DNA of 64,000 nt, taken from contig JBAGRP010000001.1 of NCBI GenBank assembly GCA_036924855.1, forward strand, positions 2,790,001 through 2,854,000, in the 5' to 3' direction. The position numbers and the translations under genes are program-made. The notes under the pieces were generated by a model that was not told where the DNA came from, ran no database searches, and saw nothing but the letters and a program-made list of their open reading frames with translations. Below, in pieces: positions 9,182-18,868 of the stretch; within the stretch, counting starts at the first letter, position 1, and the number at the start of each line of letters is the position of its first letter. This DNA comes from Nitrobacteraceae bacterium AZCC 2146 (GTDB lineage: Bacteria > Pseudomonadota > Alphaproteobacteria > Rhizobiales > Xanthobacteraceae).

Positions 9182-10063
9182 GTGCTTGGTTTGCCCAGTG
9201 CCAAACAATCGTTGTCAGCGAGATCGGCTAGGCATTTGCGACGTAGCGTCATTCCAGGCTTCGGGTTAGCGCTCGGCATCACCGTCCTCTATCTCGGGGC
9301 GATCGTCCTGTTGCCGTTGTGCGCGCTGATCCTGAAGGCGTCCGACGTCGGCCTTGCGCAATTATGGGGCATCCTGTCGTCGCCGCGGACGCTGTCGGCA
9401 ATCCGCGTCACCGTGACGATGGCACTGGCGGCCACCGCCTTCAACGCGGTCTATGGCCTGCTGCTGGCCTGGGTGCTGGCGCGCTATGAGTTTCCCGGCA
9501 AGCGGCTGCTCGATGCGCTGGTCGACGTGCCCTTCGCACTGCCGACGGCGGTGGCCGGCCTGGCGCTGACGGCGCTGTTCTCCAAGACCGGCTGGTTCGG
9601 CGGACCACTGGAGGCGATCGGTCTGAAGGTGGCCTATACGCCGCTCGGCATCGCCATTGCGATGGCCTTCACCAGCATTCCCTTCGTGGTGCGCACGGTG
9701 CAGCCGGTGATCGAGGATCTCGGCTCCGACGTCGAGGAAGCCGGCCGCTCGCTCGGCGCCAATGATTTCCAGATCCTGTGGCGGGTGATTTTTCCGGCGA
9801 TCTTTCCGGCGTTCCTCGCCGGCTGCTCACTGTCGTTTGCGCGCAGCCTCGGCGAATTCGGCGCAGTAATTTTCATCGCAGGCAACCAGCCGATGAAGAC
9901 CGAGATCGTGGCATTGCTGACCTTCATCCGGCTGGAAGAGTATAATTACCAAGCTGCGGCCGCCATCGCCGCGGTGATGCTGGCGATGGCCTTCCTGATG
10001 CTGGTGGTGACCAACATGGTGCAGGCGTGGAACCTGCGCTATCTCGGCCGGGGGGACACCTGA
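9182..10063 (+). CDS. cysT: sulfate ABC transporter permease CysT
   Basis: Inner-membrane permease of up to 293 residues with about six membrane helices. The conserved binding-protein-dependent transport (EAA) loop is VEEAGRSLGANDFQILWRVIFP. The N-terminal block RRSVIPGFGLALG resembles the start of enterobacterial CysT (RR-x-LPGF), so the true start may be the in-frame TTG at 9212 rather than the GTG at 9182. It partners cysW with a TGATG overlap. No ATP-binding gene (cysA) follows. Confidence 0.93.
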   Translation: MLGLPSAKQSLSARSARHLRRSVIPGFGLALGITVLYLGAIVLLPLCALILKASDVGLAQLWGILSSPRTLSAIRVTVTMALAATAFNAVYGLLLAWVLARYEFPGKRLLDALVDVPFALPTAVAGLALTALFSKTGWFGGPLEAIGLKVAYTPLGIAIAMAFTSIPFVVRTVQPVIEDLGSDVEEAGRSLGANDFQILWRVIFPAIFPAFLAGCSLSFARSLGEFGAVIFIAGNQPMKTEIVALLTFIRLEEYNYQAAAAIAAVMLAMAFLMLVVTNMVQAWNLRYLGRGDT

Positions 10064-10947
10064 TGTCGCAGCCCCCGTCGGAGCGCGGCCATACCGAATG
10101 GATGGTGACGCCGGTCGGCGCCGGCCCGGTCGCGCGCCGTGTCGTGCTCGGCATCGTCGCGGTCGTGACCCTATTGTTTCTGGTGGCGCCGCTGGCGCTG
10201 ATCGTCAGTTCGGCATTGTCGCAGGGCATCGGCGTGTTCTTTCGCAACCTGTCGGATGCCGGCACCCAGCATGCGATCCTGCTGACGGTCATCACCGCCA
10301 TCATCGCGGTGCCGCTCAACATCCTGTTCGGCCTCGCCGCGGCGTGGACCGTCACAAAATTCGATTTTCCCGGACGCACCTTGCTGATCTCGCTGATCGA
10401 ACTGCCCTACTCGATCTCGCCGATCGTCGCCGGCGTCGCCTATCTGTTCGTCTACGGCTCGCAGGGCCTTTTCGGGCCACTGCTCGACTATTTCGGCCTC
10501 AAGGTGATGTTCGCGCTGCCGGCGATCGTGCTGGCCAGCATGTTCGTGACCGCGCCGTTCGTGGCACGCGAATTGATCCCGCTGATGCAGGTACAGGGCA
10601 CCGACGAGGAGGAAGCCGCGGTGACGCTCGGCGCGTCCGGCCTTGCCACCTTCCTGCGGGTCACATTGCCGAACATCCGCTGGGCAGTGCTGTATGGCGC
10701 GATCCTGTGCAATGCGCGGGTGATGGGCGAATTCGGCGCGGTGTCGGTGGTGTCAGGCAATATCCGCGGCCAGACCACGACGCTGCCGCTGCAGATCGAG
10801 CTGCTGTACCAGGACTACAATGTCGCCGGCGCCTTCGCCGCAGCGACGGTGCTGACCGCGGTGGCGCTGGTGACCATCCTCATCAAGGCCGTGCTGGAAC
10901 GGATCGCCCGCGAGATCGACGAGACCCCGGTCCGTCCGCCGGCGTAA
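10063..10947 (+). CDS. cysW: sulfate ABC transporter permease CysW
   Basis: 294-residue second permease of the sulfate importer. It has about six hydrophobic helices and the conserved loop [22 protein letters not shown]. The CysW-typical [16 protein letters not shown] follows. The ATG at 10063 overlaps the cysT stop (TGATG) and fixes the start. The operon ends here; malate synthase begins about 150 bp downstream with its own promoter space, so the ATPase subunit CysA must be encoded elsewhere. Confidence 0.94.
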   Translation: MSQPPSERGHTEWMVTPVGAGPVARRVVLGIVAVVTLLFLVAPLALIVSSALSQGIGVFFRNLSDAGTQHAILLTVITAIIAVPLNILFGLAAAWTVTKFDFPGRTLLISLIELPYSISPIVAGVAYLFVYGSQGLFGPLLDYFGLKVMFALPAIVLASMFVTAPFVARELIPLMQVQGTDEEEAAVTLGASGLATFLRVTLPNIRWAVLYGAILCNARVMGEFGAVSVVSGNIRGQTTTLPLQIELLYQDYNVAGAFAAATVLTAVALVTILIKAVLERIAREIDETPVRPPA

Positions 10948-11098
10948 CTTCCTCTCCTTTTCAAGGAGGGTAAGCAAGGGTCTTCTCAGCAACCAGCGTT
11001 TGGCGCTAAAAGAGTGCTTGGGCGCTGCCGTTTGGCGCTGTTGCCGCACTTTCCCTGAAAATAGAGCAGAATTGCCGCTTTTCGCGAGAAATCCCAAC

Positions 11099-13255
11099 AT
11101 GAAACGTATCGACGCCCACGGATTGAAGATTGCTCCCGTCCTGTTTGATTTCATCGCCAAGGAAGCCGCCCCCAAGACCGGGATCGCGCCGGACGCGTTC
11201 TGGGCGGGCCTCGCCGGGATCATCAACGACCTCGGGCCGAAGAACCGCGAGCTGCTCAAGGTGCGCGATACCTTGCAGGACAAGATCGATGCCTGGCATC
11301 GCGCCCACAAGGGCGCGTTCGACATGAACGCCTATACCGCGTTCCTGAAGGAGATCGGCTATCTGCTGCCGGAACCGGCGACCAAGACCGTCGAGACCGC
11401 CAATGTGGACGAAGAGATCGGCCAGATCTGCGGCCCGCAGCTGGTGGTGCCGCTGACCAATGCGCGCTACGCGCTGAACGCAGCGAATGCGCGCTGGGGT
11501 AGCCTCTACGATGCGCTGTACGGCACCGACGCGATCCCGCATGAGGCCAGCGACGGCGGCAAGGGCTACAACAAGGCCCGCGGCGACCGGGTGATCGCGA
11601 GGGCCAAGACCTTCCTCGACCATGCCGTGCCTCTGGCCACCGGCAGCCATACCGATGTCACCGCCTACAGCATCATCGCCGGCCAGCTCTCGGCGAAGCT
11701 GAAGAGCGGCAATCTCACCGCGCTGAAGAATGAATCCCAGCTGGCCGGCTATCTCGGCGAACTCACCGCGCCGACCTCGATCCTGCTGGTCAACAACGGC
11801 CTGCACATCGAGGTCAAGATCGATCGCAGCAATATCATCGGCAAGGACGATTCCGCCGGCGTTGCCGACATGATCATCGAATCCGCCGTCTCGACCATTC
11901 TCGACATGGAAGACAGCGTCGCCACCGTCGATGCGGAAGACAAGGTGCTGGTCTACCGCAATACGCTGGGCCTGATGAACGGCACGCTGTCGGCCGACTT
12001 CGAGAAGGGCGGCAAGACGCTGAAGCGTTCGCTCAACCCGGACCGCGTCTACAAGACGCCCGATGGCAAGGAGCTGACGCTGCATGGCCGCAGCCTGCTG
12101 TTGATGCGCGCGGTCGGCCACCACATGTTCACCGACGCGGTGCTGGACAGCGCCGGCGAGGAAATCCCCGAAGGCCTGCTCGACGCCGCCGTTGCCGGCC
12201 TGCTGGCGATCCACGATCTCAAGTCCACCGGCCTGCGCAACAGCCGCACCGGCTCGGTCTATATCGTCAAGCCGAAGATGCATGGCCCCGACGAAGTGGC
12301 GTTGACCTGCGAGACCTTTGCCCGCGTCGAGAAGATCCTGTCACTGCCGGCCAACACCATGAAGGTCGGCATCATGGACGAGGAACGCCGCACCACGGTG
12401 AACCTCAAGGCCTGCATCCAGAACGCCTCGGCGCGCATCATGTTCATCAACACCGGATTCCTCGATCGCACCGGCGACGAAATCCATACGTCGATGGAAG
12501 CGGGTCCGATGATCCGCAAGAACGACATGAAGGCGACGCCGTGGATCAAGGCCTATGAAGAGTGGAACGTCGATGTCGGCCTGATCGACGGGCTACCGGG
12601 CCATGCCCAGATCGGCAAGGGCATGTGGGCGGCGCCCGACAAGATGGCGGACATGCTTGTGCAGAAGATCGCCCATGTGAATGCCGGCGCCACCACCGCG
12701 TGGGTACCCTCGCCGACCGCGGCGACGCTGCATGCGCTGCATTATCATCAGGTCGATGTCGCCGCCCGACAGAAAGAACTCAGCAAGGGCGGCCCGCGCG
12801 CAAAACTCTCGGACATCCTGACCATTCCGGTGTCGCAGTCGAACTGGGCACCGGATGACGTCAAGCAGGAGATCGACAACAACTGCCAGGGCATTTTGGG
12901 ATATGTCGTGCGCTGGATCGACCAGGGCGTCGGCTGCTCCAAGGTGCCGGACATCCACGGCGTCGGCCTGATGGAAGACCGCGCCACGCTGCGCATCTCC
13001 GCCCAGCATCTGGCGAACTGGCTGCATCAGGGCGTCATCACCAAGGATCAGGTGATGGAATCGCTGAAGCGGATGGCGGTGGTGGTGGACAAGCAGAATG
13101 ACGGCGACGCGCTGTATCAGCCGATGGCACCCGGCTTCGACGGCGTCGCCTTCAAGGCGGCCTGCGACCTGATCTTCAAGGGTCGCGAGCAGCCGAACGG
13201 CTACACCGAATACATTCTGACCGCGCGCCGCCGCGAAGCGAAGGCGCTGGCGTAA
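11099..13255 (+). CDS. glcB: malate synthase G
   Basis: 718-residue cytoplasmic enzyme of the glyoxylate bypass, condensing glyoxylate and acetyl-CoA to malate. Length and motifs match the G isoform: [36 protein letters not shown] and [15 protein letters not shown]. The frame is open further upstream, but the ATG at 11099 ([15 protein letters not shown]) gives the family N terminus. It stands alone, with a terminator at 13424-13455, allowing growth on C2 or fatty-acid carbon. Confidence 0.96.
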   Translation: MKRIDAHGLKIAPVLFDFIAKEAAPKTGIAPDAFWAGLAGIINDLGPKNRELLKVRDTLQDKIDAWHRAHKGAFDMNAYTAFLKEIGYLLPEPATKTVETANVDEEIGQICGPQLVVPLTNARYALNAANARWGSLYDALYGTDAIPHEASDGGKGYNKARGDRVIARAKTFLDHAVPLATGSHTDVTAYSIIAGQLSAKLKSGNLTALKNESQLAGYLGELTAPTSILLVNNGLHIEVKIDRSNIIGKDDSAGVADMIIESAVSTILDMEDSVATVDAEDKVLVYRNTLGLMNGTLSADFEKGGKTLKRSLNPDRVYKTPDGKELTLHGRSLLLMRAVGHHMFTDAVLDSAGEEIPEGLLDAAVAGLLAIHDLKSTGLRNSRTGSVYIVKPKMHGPDEVALTCETFARVEKILSLPANTMKVGIMDEERRTTVNLKACIQNASARIMFINTGFLDRTGDEIHTSMEAGPMIRKNDMKATPWIKAYEEWNVDVGLIDGLPGHAQIGKGMWAAPDKMADMLVQKIAHVNAGATTAWVPSPTAATLHALHYHQVDVAARQKELSKGGPRAKLSDILTIPVSQSNWAPDDVKQEIDNNCQGILGYVVRWIDQGVGCSKVPDIHGVGLMEDRATLRISAQHLANWLHQGVITKDQVMESLKRMAVVVDKQNDGDALYQPMAPGFDGVAFKAACDLIFKGREQPNGYTEYILTARRREAKALA

Positions 13256-13260
13256 TTCAA

Positions 13261-13400
13261 GGATGTCTTCCCGGCAAGCGAGCTTGCGAGCGCAAGCCCA
13301 AGGGATTGGGACCAGGTCCATAAATGGACTTGGTCCCAATCCCGGAGGACCCATAGCCTCCGGCGTATCCGGCGTTCGCTTCGCGAACTTGTCGGGACGA
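13261..13400. repeat. intergenic repeat (CCCGGAGGACCC family) carrying an inserted palindrome
   Basis: The block CCCGGCAAGCGAGCTTGCGA through GGAGGACCCAT is shared, in inverted orientation, with 25266-25316. In this copy 38 bp (13301-13338) are present that the other lacks, bounded by CCCA on both sides. They form most of a 17-bp-arm hairpin at 13305-13340 with a 2-bp loop and a single G-U wobble. Confidence 0.7.
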
Positions 13401-13423
13401 CATGAGATAGCTGCCGTTCACGA

Positions 13424-13455
13424 AAAAAGCCCCGACAAATCGCCGGGGCTTTTTG
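13424..13455. terminator. bidirectional intrinsic terminator between glcB and the small membrane gene
   Basis: Stem AAAAAGCCCCG / CGGGGCTTTTTG with a loop of about 9 nt. The T-run on the plus strand serves glcB. The A-run becomes a T-run on the minus strand and serves the convergent gene ending at 13467. Confidence 0.85.
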
Positions 13456-13466
13456 TCAGAGCAGCG

Positions 13467-13622
13467 TCAGAACACAGCGATGTATTTCAAGAGCGAGATC
13501 ACGCCGAGGATGATCACGACAACGCGGCAGATCTGCTTGGCGCGACCATCGATCGGCAGCAGATTGATCAAATAGAGAATGAGAATAACGACGAGAAAGG
13601 TGATTAAGGCGCCGACCAGCAT
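13467..13622 (-). CDS. small membrane protein, Thivi_2564-like family
   Basis: About 51 residues. A hydrophobic helix (LITFLVVILILYLINLL) is followed by PIDGRAKQICRVVVIILGVISLLKYIAVF, which matches the pattern of the small Thivi_2564-type membrane proteins of unknown function. The ATG at 13622 has GGGGGA six bases upstream; an ATG at 13640 is the alternative. The frame is open to 13754, but a perfect EcfG-type promoter at 13692-13716 places the transcript start inside that extension and so argues for the short form. Likely a stress-induced envelope protein. Confidence 0.75.
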   Translation of the reverse strand: MLVGALITFLVVILILYLINLLPIDGRAKQICRVVVIILGVISLLKYIAVF

Positions 13623-13691
13623 GATGAGTCCCCCAGCCATATTGAGATGAATGGCAACCACGGCCACCGCCGGGCTTACCGCTGTCGAGCC

Positions 13692-13716
13692 AACGCCGCC
13701 GATCAACTCCGGTTCC
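13692..13716 (-). promoter_or_regulatory. EcfG-type promoter for the small membrane protein gene
   Basis: Reading leftward: GGAAC (13716-13712), 16 bp, CGTT (13695-13692). This is a perfect match to the alphaproteobacterial general-stress sigma consensus. The start codon at 13622 lies about 60 bases beyond the predicted transcript start. The cognate sigma factor gene ecfG is at 21.8 kb. Confidence 0.7.
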
Positions 13717-13892
13717 ATCGCAGGAACATCAATCCGAGCAACGCCAGGCGGCATTAAAATGCCAGCCTAAGCCGCGATCGCTGAGGCAAACCCACCTCAG
13801 GTAGCAACGCAGTAGAGCGCGCGTTTTTCGTGTGGAACCCGAAATGTTTACCATTTGAAGCCTAACTAAATCAAATAGTTGGGGGATTCATC

Positions 13893-15986
13893 GTGCTCAA
13901 TCGGTTGACCGTTTCCGCGTTGCTTCAATCTGTCATCATCGTCATGGCCGCCTGTGTTGTGACCGTTCTCTCGATCAGCGCCTGGGATTCCTGGGGACGC
14001 CTCAACGTCGCCGGGCGAATCTCAACGATCGCCGACGCGTCCGGGCACGCCTTCAAGGCGATGCACAATCTGCGCACCGACCGGTCGTCGACGTTTCGCA
14101 CGCTCAATGGCGACGTCGTGATGCAGCCCGACACCGAAGCCTACATTCGCCGTATCCGCGACGCCGAAATGCCGGCGATGAAATCAGCGGCGGAGCTGCT
14201 GACTACGGCCGAGTTCCCCGGCAAAGCCACCCTGCTTCCCGAGTTGAACCGGTTGATGCAGGCGCTGATCGGCCTGCAAACCGAATCCTGGGACCAGATG
14301 AGCAAGCCGAAAGCGTCGCGCCGCGCCGGCCTCGCCAAGGAATACATGGACAACACCGACGCGCTGCTGACGACGCTGGATAAACTCTCCTCCGCCCTCG
14401 CCGCCGCCGTGAACCACAACGACCCGGTCATCGATCAATTGCTCTCGATCAAGCAGATGGCCTGGCTGATGCGCAACACCTCGGGCGATGCTTCGGTGAT
14501 GGTCTCGAACGGATTGGCTAACGGCAAGCTGCTGCAAGACGGACAGCGGACCTATACCAAGCTGGTCGGCGGAATCGAGGCCGCATGGAATGCGCTGGAG
14601 ATCGCATCGTCAGGCACCCAGTTGCCGCCGGGCCTCGTGACCGCGCTGGCCGCGGTGAAAGCGAGCTATTTCGATCCGCAATACCTGGCGCTGCGTGACC
14701 GGCTGATCAATGCTGTGGCCACCGGCGAGAAGCCGGAAATGCCATCGACGGCATGGACGCCACTGACCGTCGATCGCATGAGCACCGCTGTCGTGGTGGC
14801 CGAGCGCGCGCTGGATGAAGCCAAGAGCCAGAGCCTGGCGCAATGGTCGGCCGCCCAGCGCTCGCTGATCCTGCAGTTGCTGTTGGTCACCGCGGCCCTC
14901 GCGCTGGCGATCGGCAGCATGATTGCAGTCACCCGCCGCGTCATCACCCCGCTGCACATCATTCGCGACGCGATGCTGAAAGTCGCCGCGGGCGATCTCG
15001 TCGTCGATGCCGGCGATTCCGAACGGAAGGACGAAATCGGCGCGCTCGCCGGCGCGCTGGAGACCTTCAAGCAACAGGCCAAGGAGAAGGCACAGATCGA
15101 ACAGCAGGAGCGCAACCGCAACGCCGACGCGACCCATCGGCAGCAGGCGATCGAGCAGCACATCGGGACCTTCGAGGTCCAGATGCGCGACGCGCTCGAT
15201 GCGCTCGGCAACGCTTCCGACCAGATGAACACCACGTCGGACGGTATGTCGGCAGTGTCCAGCCAGACCAACGCCCGCGTACAGGTCGCGGCGCAAGCAT
15301 CGGGCGAAGCCTCGACGAGCGTGCAGAACGTGGCGTCCGCCTCCGAGCAGCTGAGCGCATCGATCAACGACATCAGCCGGCAGGCGGCCCATGCCGCGGG
15401 CATCGCCAGCCGCGCGGTCAGCCAGGCCCAGGAAACCGACGGCACCGTTCAAGGGCTGGCAAAGACCGCCAGCCGGATCGGCGAAGTGGTCGGCCTGATC
15501 AACGACATCGCCTCGCAGACCAACCTGCTGGCGCTGAATGCGACCATCGAAGCCGCCCGCGCGGGCGAAGCCGGCCGGGGCTTTGCGGTGGTGGCATCGG
15601 AAGTGAAATCGCTGGCCAGCCAGACGGCCAAGGCGACCGACGATATTTCCGAACAGATCGCCGATATCCAGAAGGTCGCGAATGAAGCCATCGACGCCAT
15701 CAAGGCGATCGGCGGTATCATCGGCGAAGTCAACGAAGTCGCCACTGCCATCGCCGCGGCCGTCGAAGAGCAGGGTGCGGCCACCCAGGAAATCACCCGC
15801 AGCACCCAGCAGGCCGCACAGGGTACCAAGAACGTGTCCGACAACATCACCGGCGTCAGCGCCGATGCCGATGCTGCCGGCGCAGCTGCGCAGAACGTCA
15901 AACTGGCTTCGGAAACGCTGGCGACGCAAACCCGCAAACTGGGTGTGCAGGTAACCGATTTCCTCGGCAAGATCCGCGCGGCTTAA
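13893..15986 (+). CDS. methyl-accepting chemotaxis protein
   Basis: 697-residue inner-membrane chemoreceptor. It has an N-terminal membrane helix (about 8-28) and a periplasmic sensing region of about 300 residues with no recognised fold. A second helix ([22 protein letters not shown], about 325-346) leads into a HAMP domain and then the cytoplasmic signalling hairpin. The hairpin tip ([20 protein letters not shown]) is intact and binds CheA/CheW in the family. The start is GTG at 13893, preceded by GGGGGA. No che genes are near, so it is an orphan receptor; its ligand is unknown. Confidence 0.93.
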   Translation: MLNRLTVSALLQSVIIVMAACVVTVLSISAWDSWGRLNVAGRISTIADASGHAFKAMHNLRTDRSSTFRTLNGDVVMQPDTEAYIRRIRDAEMPAMKSAAELLTTAEFPGKATLLPELNRLMQALIGLQTESWDQMSKPKASRRAGLAKEYMDNTDALLTTLDKLSSALAAAVNHNDPVIDQLLSIKQMAWLMRNTSGDASVMVSNGLANGKLLQDGQRTYTKLVGGIEAAWNALEIASSGTQLPPGLVTALAAVKASYFDPQYLALRDRLINAVATGEKPEMPSTAWTPLTVDRMSTAVVVAERALDEAKSQSLAQWSAAQRSLILQLLLVTAALALAIGSMIAVTRRVITPLHIIRDAMLKVAAGDLVVDAGDSERKDEIGALAGALETFKQQAKEKAQIEQQERNRNADATHRQQAIEQHIGTFEVQMRDALDALGNASDQMNTTSDGMSAVSSQTNARVQVAAQASGEASTSVQNVASASEQLSASINDISRQAAHAAGIASRAVSQAQETDGTVQGLAKTASRIGEVVGLINDIASQTNLLALNATIEAARAGEAGRGFAVVASEVKSLASQTAKATDDISEQIADIQKVANEAIDAIKAIGGIIGEVNEVATAIAAAVEEQGAATQEITRSTQQAAQGTKNVSDNITGVSADADAAGAAAQNVKLASETLATQTRKLGVQVTDFLGKIRAA

Positions 15987-16011
15987 TCAGGCGAGCCGCG
16001 CCAGCGCGCAA

Positions 16012-16659
16012 CTACTCCTGCGCGACCACCGGCACGCGCTCGTAACGAGCGCGGACCGATGACGAGGCCGGCGACATGTTCAACGATGCGCCGCGCTTGT
16101 CGGCGCCGCGATTGGTGACCATCAGGCCGTCGGCGCCGGCCACGATATCGCCCTTGCGCAGGGTCGGATCGTTCTCGATCTTCACCGGCGCGAGGCCGAT
16201 CTGATCCTTGCCGTTACAGGTGCAGCCCGGCACCAGTTCGGTGCGGTACTTGAAAGCATTCGGCAGTTCGGAATAAGGCTTGCCGGTTTCGGTCGCGGCC
16301 TGATCGATGGTGTTGCCGTAGACGATCTTGGTCTCGCTGGCCGGGCAGAAGTTGTTGCACGACGCCGCGCGGCTCTGGTTGTCGCTTGCCGAAATCGGGA
16401 AGTAGCGGCCGTCGCAGGTGCGCACGCAATAGGCCTGACGCCCGCCGCCGGTGCTGCGCGGACGGGCTTCGTTCAGAGCGCCTGGCATGCCATCACCGAT
16501 AAACGGCAGCGTGATCGAGGGCGCAGGCGAACGGCCACCGGAGAACGCGCCAAACAGCGCCGACAGAAAATCTTCGGCATGCACGACCGGCGCCACGCCG
16601 AATACCGTCAACGCGATAACCGCGCCGAAAGCTAACCGCCTGCCTGATGTCCGGTTCAT
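16012..16659 (-). CDS. DUF2865 domain-containing secreted protein
   Basis: 215 residues with a signal peptide (about 1-28, ending VHA-E). A cysteine-containing core has YCVRTCDGRYFPI (near residue 80), CNNFCPASETKIVYG, then ELVPGCTCNG. This is the DUF2865 pattern, common in Bradyrhizobium-type genomes and of unknown function. The six core cysteines suggest disulfides in the periplasm. It converges with the chemoreceptor gene and is followed on its own strand, across 24 bp, by the L,D-transpeptidase gene upstream, so a cell-envelope role is plausible but unproven. Confidence 0.82.
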   Translation of the reverse strand: MNRTSGRRLAFGAVIALTVFGVAPVVHAEDFLSALFGAFSGGRSPAPSITLPFIGDGMPGALNEARPRSTGGGRQAYCVRTCDGRYFPISASDNQSRAASCNNFCPASETKIVYGNTIDQAATETGKPYSELPNAFKYRTELVPGCTCNGKDQIGLAPVKIENDPTLRKGDIVAGADGLMVTNRGADKRGASLNMSPASSSVRARYERVPVVAQE

Positions 16660-16683
16660 GGGGCCTCCGAATGGATATCGATG

Positions 16684-17487
16684 TCAGTACAGCGACGACG
16701 CCGCGAGGTTCATCGCCTGGTGCCCGGTCGCCGCAGCCGGGGATGCCGATGGAGCGCGAACCGAGATCGAGGTCACGGTGCGCGGCGCCAGGGTCGCGCG
16801 CGCCTCGAAGCGCGGCGCAGCACCGGACTTCGGCAGCACGACGACCTTGGTCCCGACATTGACGCGACTGAACAGATCGGTCACGTCTTCATTGGTGAGA
16901 CGGATGCAACCCGAGGACACGAACTTGCCGATGGTGGAGGGATCATTGGTGCCGTGAATGCGATATTCGCTGGCGCCGAGATACATCGCGCGGGCGCCGA
17001 GCGGATTGCCGGGGCCACCGGCCATGAAACGCGGCAGATAAGGCTGACGTGAGATCATCTGGGCCGGCGGATGCCAATCCGGCCATTCCGCCTTGCGCGT
17101 CACGGTCTGCGTGCCGGACCAGGTAAAGCCTTCGCGACCGACGCCGACGCCGTAGCGGATCGCGCGGCCCTGACCGAGCACGTAATAAAGCTGAGTGTTG
17201 GCGGTATCGATGATCACGGTGCCCGGCGCCTCACGGCTGTCAAACGCTACTTCAGCACGGCGAAAACGATCCGGCACGACATAAGATGCACCGTCCCGCT
17301 CCGTCGGCCGGGCCACCATCCCATCGTCCGAGAGAAATCCGTTTTGGTAGGGCGATGCGTAGCCCATCGCCTGCGCGGATGCGCCCGTTGCAGTCAGCGC
17401 CGGTGCCAACACCAGAGCGGCCGCGAAAGCCAGAGCATTGGTAGCGCGCAGCGACGGCTTGCGATTTCCAGAAGATGCCTGTGACAT
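16684..17487 (-). CDS. L,D-transpeptidase (YkuD family)
   Basis: 267-residue exported enzyme. A signal peptide (ending near ASA-Q) is followed by a YkuD domain from about residue 90 (GTVIIDTANTQLYYV). The catalytic signature is HGTNDPSTIGKFVSSGCIRL, with the active cysteine in SSGCIRL. It makes 3-3 cross-links in peptidoglycan or attaches proteins to it. The ATG at 17487 is used; one at 17511 would add eight residues. The DUF2865 gene lies 24 bp downstream, probably in the same transcript. Confidence 0.9.
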   Translation of the reverse strand: MSQASSGNRKPSLRATNALAFAAALVLAPALTATGASAQAMGYASPYQNGFLSDDGMVARPTERDGASYVVPDRFRRAEVAFDSREAPGTVIIDTANTQLYYVLGQGRAIRYGVGVGREGFTWSGTQTVTRKAEWPDWHPPAQMISRQPYLPRFMAGGPGNPLGARAMYLGASEYRIHGTNDPSTIGKFVSSGCIRLTNEDVTDLFSRVNVGTKVVVLPKSGAAPRFEARATLAPRTVTSISVRAPSASPAAATGHQAMNLAASSLY

Positions 17488-17616
17488 GGGGCTGCCCCGT
17501 TGGTGATGCATCGTGATGATGACTGTGCAAACAACAACGTGGGGGGGCCTGCAGTTCCCTCGCGAATCGATTGCGACTGCCGCTGTCAACCACATTGGCG
17601 CACACGATTTCGCGAT

Positions 17617-17641
17617 GGAACTTAACTCATGGCCTGTGGTT
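17617..17641 (+). promoter_or_regulatory. possible EcfG-type promoter for the AI-2E family transporter gene
   Basis: GGAAC (17617-17621), 16 bp, GGTT (17638-17641): a perfect -35 and one mismatch in the -10. The gene start at 17685 is about 35 bases beyond the predicted transcript start. Supported mainly by similar motifs at neighbouring genes. Confidence 0.4.
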
Positions 17642-17684
17642 ATGGGGCTGCAGGCGAACGAACGGCGGCATCCGGTGAATAGCG

Positions 17685-18794
17685 ATGAGTAAAGCCAGCG
17701 CCGTTGCCGATGCCAAAATCGGGACACCCCTGCCCGACAGCAAGGTTGAACTGCCACCGGTGATCCGGCGCGCCGAGGTCGTCGCCTTCACGCAGGTCGC
17801 GCTGCTGGTGATTGCCGTCGTCGCCGTTCTTTACGTGGCGAAGGCTTTCTTTCTGCCCGTCGCGACCGCCTTCATCGTTGGCACCATGCTGTCACCGGCC
17901 GCCAACTTCCTGGAAAAGCACCACATTCCCCGCTCGGTCTCCGCGGTGCTGATCGTCAGCGCAGTGTGCGCCGGCATCGCCTTCATCGTCGGGCTGATAT
18001 CGTCGCCGCTGATCGAATGGACAGCGCGGCTGCCGGAGCTGGGATCGCTGCTCAAGGACAAGCTGCACGTGTTCGATCGGCCGCTGGCGCTCTGGCATCA
18101 AGTGCAGGGCCTGTTCGGCGGTACGGAATCGCCGTCGAGCACGCAGTTTCAGCTACCAAAGATCGACTGGGTGCAGCCGACGGTGGAATTCCTGTCGCCG
18201 ACCTTCACCGAGTTTCTGCTGTTCTTCGCGACGCTGGTGCTGTTCATCGCCAGCTGGAAGGATCTGCGCCGCGCGCTGGTCCTGAACTTTGCCAATCACG
18301 AATGGCGGTTACGGACACTGCGGATTCTCAACGCCATCGAAACCAGCCTCGGCGACTACCTGCTCATGGTCACGATGATCAATTTCGGCGTCGGCATCGC
18401 CACCGGCCTGATCTGTGCGGTCACCGGCATGCCCAACCCGGCGGGCCTCGGCGCGCTGGCAGCGACGCTCAATTTCTTTCCGATCATTGGCCCGGTCGCA
18501 ATGGTCATCATTCTCGTGGTGGTTGGTATCATCACGTCCGCGACGCTCGGCGGAGGCCTGATCGCGGCGATGGCCTTTGTCGGCCTGACGTTCCTGGAAG
18601 GGCATTTCATCACGCCGACCATCATCGGCCGGCGGCTGGAGCTGAACGCGCTGGCGGTGTTCATGGCACTGGCGTTCTGGACCTGGCTGTGGGGGCCGAT
18701 GGGCGGCTTTCTGGCCTCGCCGCTGCTGATCGTCGCGCTGATCCTGAAAGAGCATTTGATGCCGGTCAATGCGCCGCAGCTGCCACCGGAGTAA
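17685..18794 (+). CDS. AI-2E family transporter (PerM/YdiK-like permease)
   Basis: 369-residue polytopic membrane protein. Paired N-terminal helices lie at about 28-80 (TQVALLVIAVVAVLYVAKAFFLPVATAFIVG). A soluble stretch at about 100-170 follows, then a C-terminal helical bundle with NFFPIIGP and the FLEGHFITPTIIGRRLELN motif of the family. Some family members export the AI-2 signal, but many have other or unknown substrates and no luxS is visible here. A weak EcfG-like promoter precedes it and stress-type genes follow. Confidence 0.88.
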   Translation: MSKASAVADAKIGTPLPDSKVELPPVIRRAEVVAFTQVALLVIAVVAVLYVAKAFFLPVATAFIVGTMLSPAANFLEKHHIPRSVSAVLIVSAVCAGIAFIVGLISSPLIEWTARLPELGSLLKDKLHVFDRPLALWHQVQGLFGGTESPSSTQFQLPKIDWVQPTVEFLSPTFTEFLLFFATLVLFIASWKDLRRALVLNFANHEWRLRTLRILNAIETSLGDYLLMVTMINFGVGIATGLICAVTGMPNPAGLGALAATLNFFPIIGPVAMVIILVVVGIITSATLGGGLIAAMAFVGLTFLEGHFITPTIIGRRLELNALAVFMALAFWTWLWGPMGGFLASPLLIVALILKEHLMPVNAPQLPPE

Positions 18795-18807
18795 TCCGGT
18801 TTGCAGT

Positions 18808-18832
18808 GGAACTTAGCTTCTGACGGAGCGTT
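18808..18832 (+). promoter_or_regulatory. EcfG-type promoter for the DUF883-like gene
   Basis: GGAAC (18808-18812), 16 bp, CGTT (18829-18832), a perfect consensus. The next start codon is at 18869, preceded by AGGGGG, giving a leader of about 30 nt. Confidence 0.75.
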
Positions 18833-18868
18833 TCTGCACCACATTATTCCAAACTCAGGGGGCTTCGG

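Noticed and set aside
11006..12283. 425-residue minus-strand open frame
   Set aside because: Antisense to malate synthase G, whose motifs are complete; typical high-GC shadow.
14610..15929. 439-residue minus-strand open frame
   Set aside because: Antisense to the chemoreceptor signalling domain; no recognisable family.
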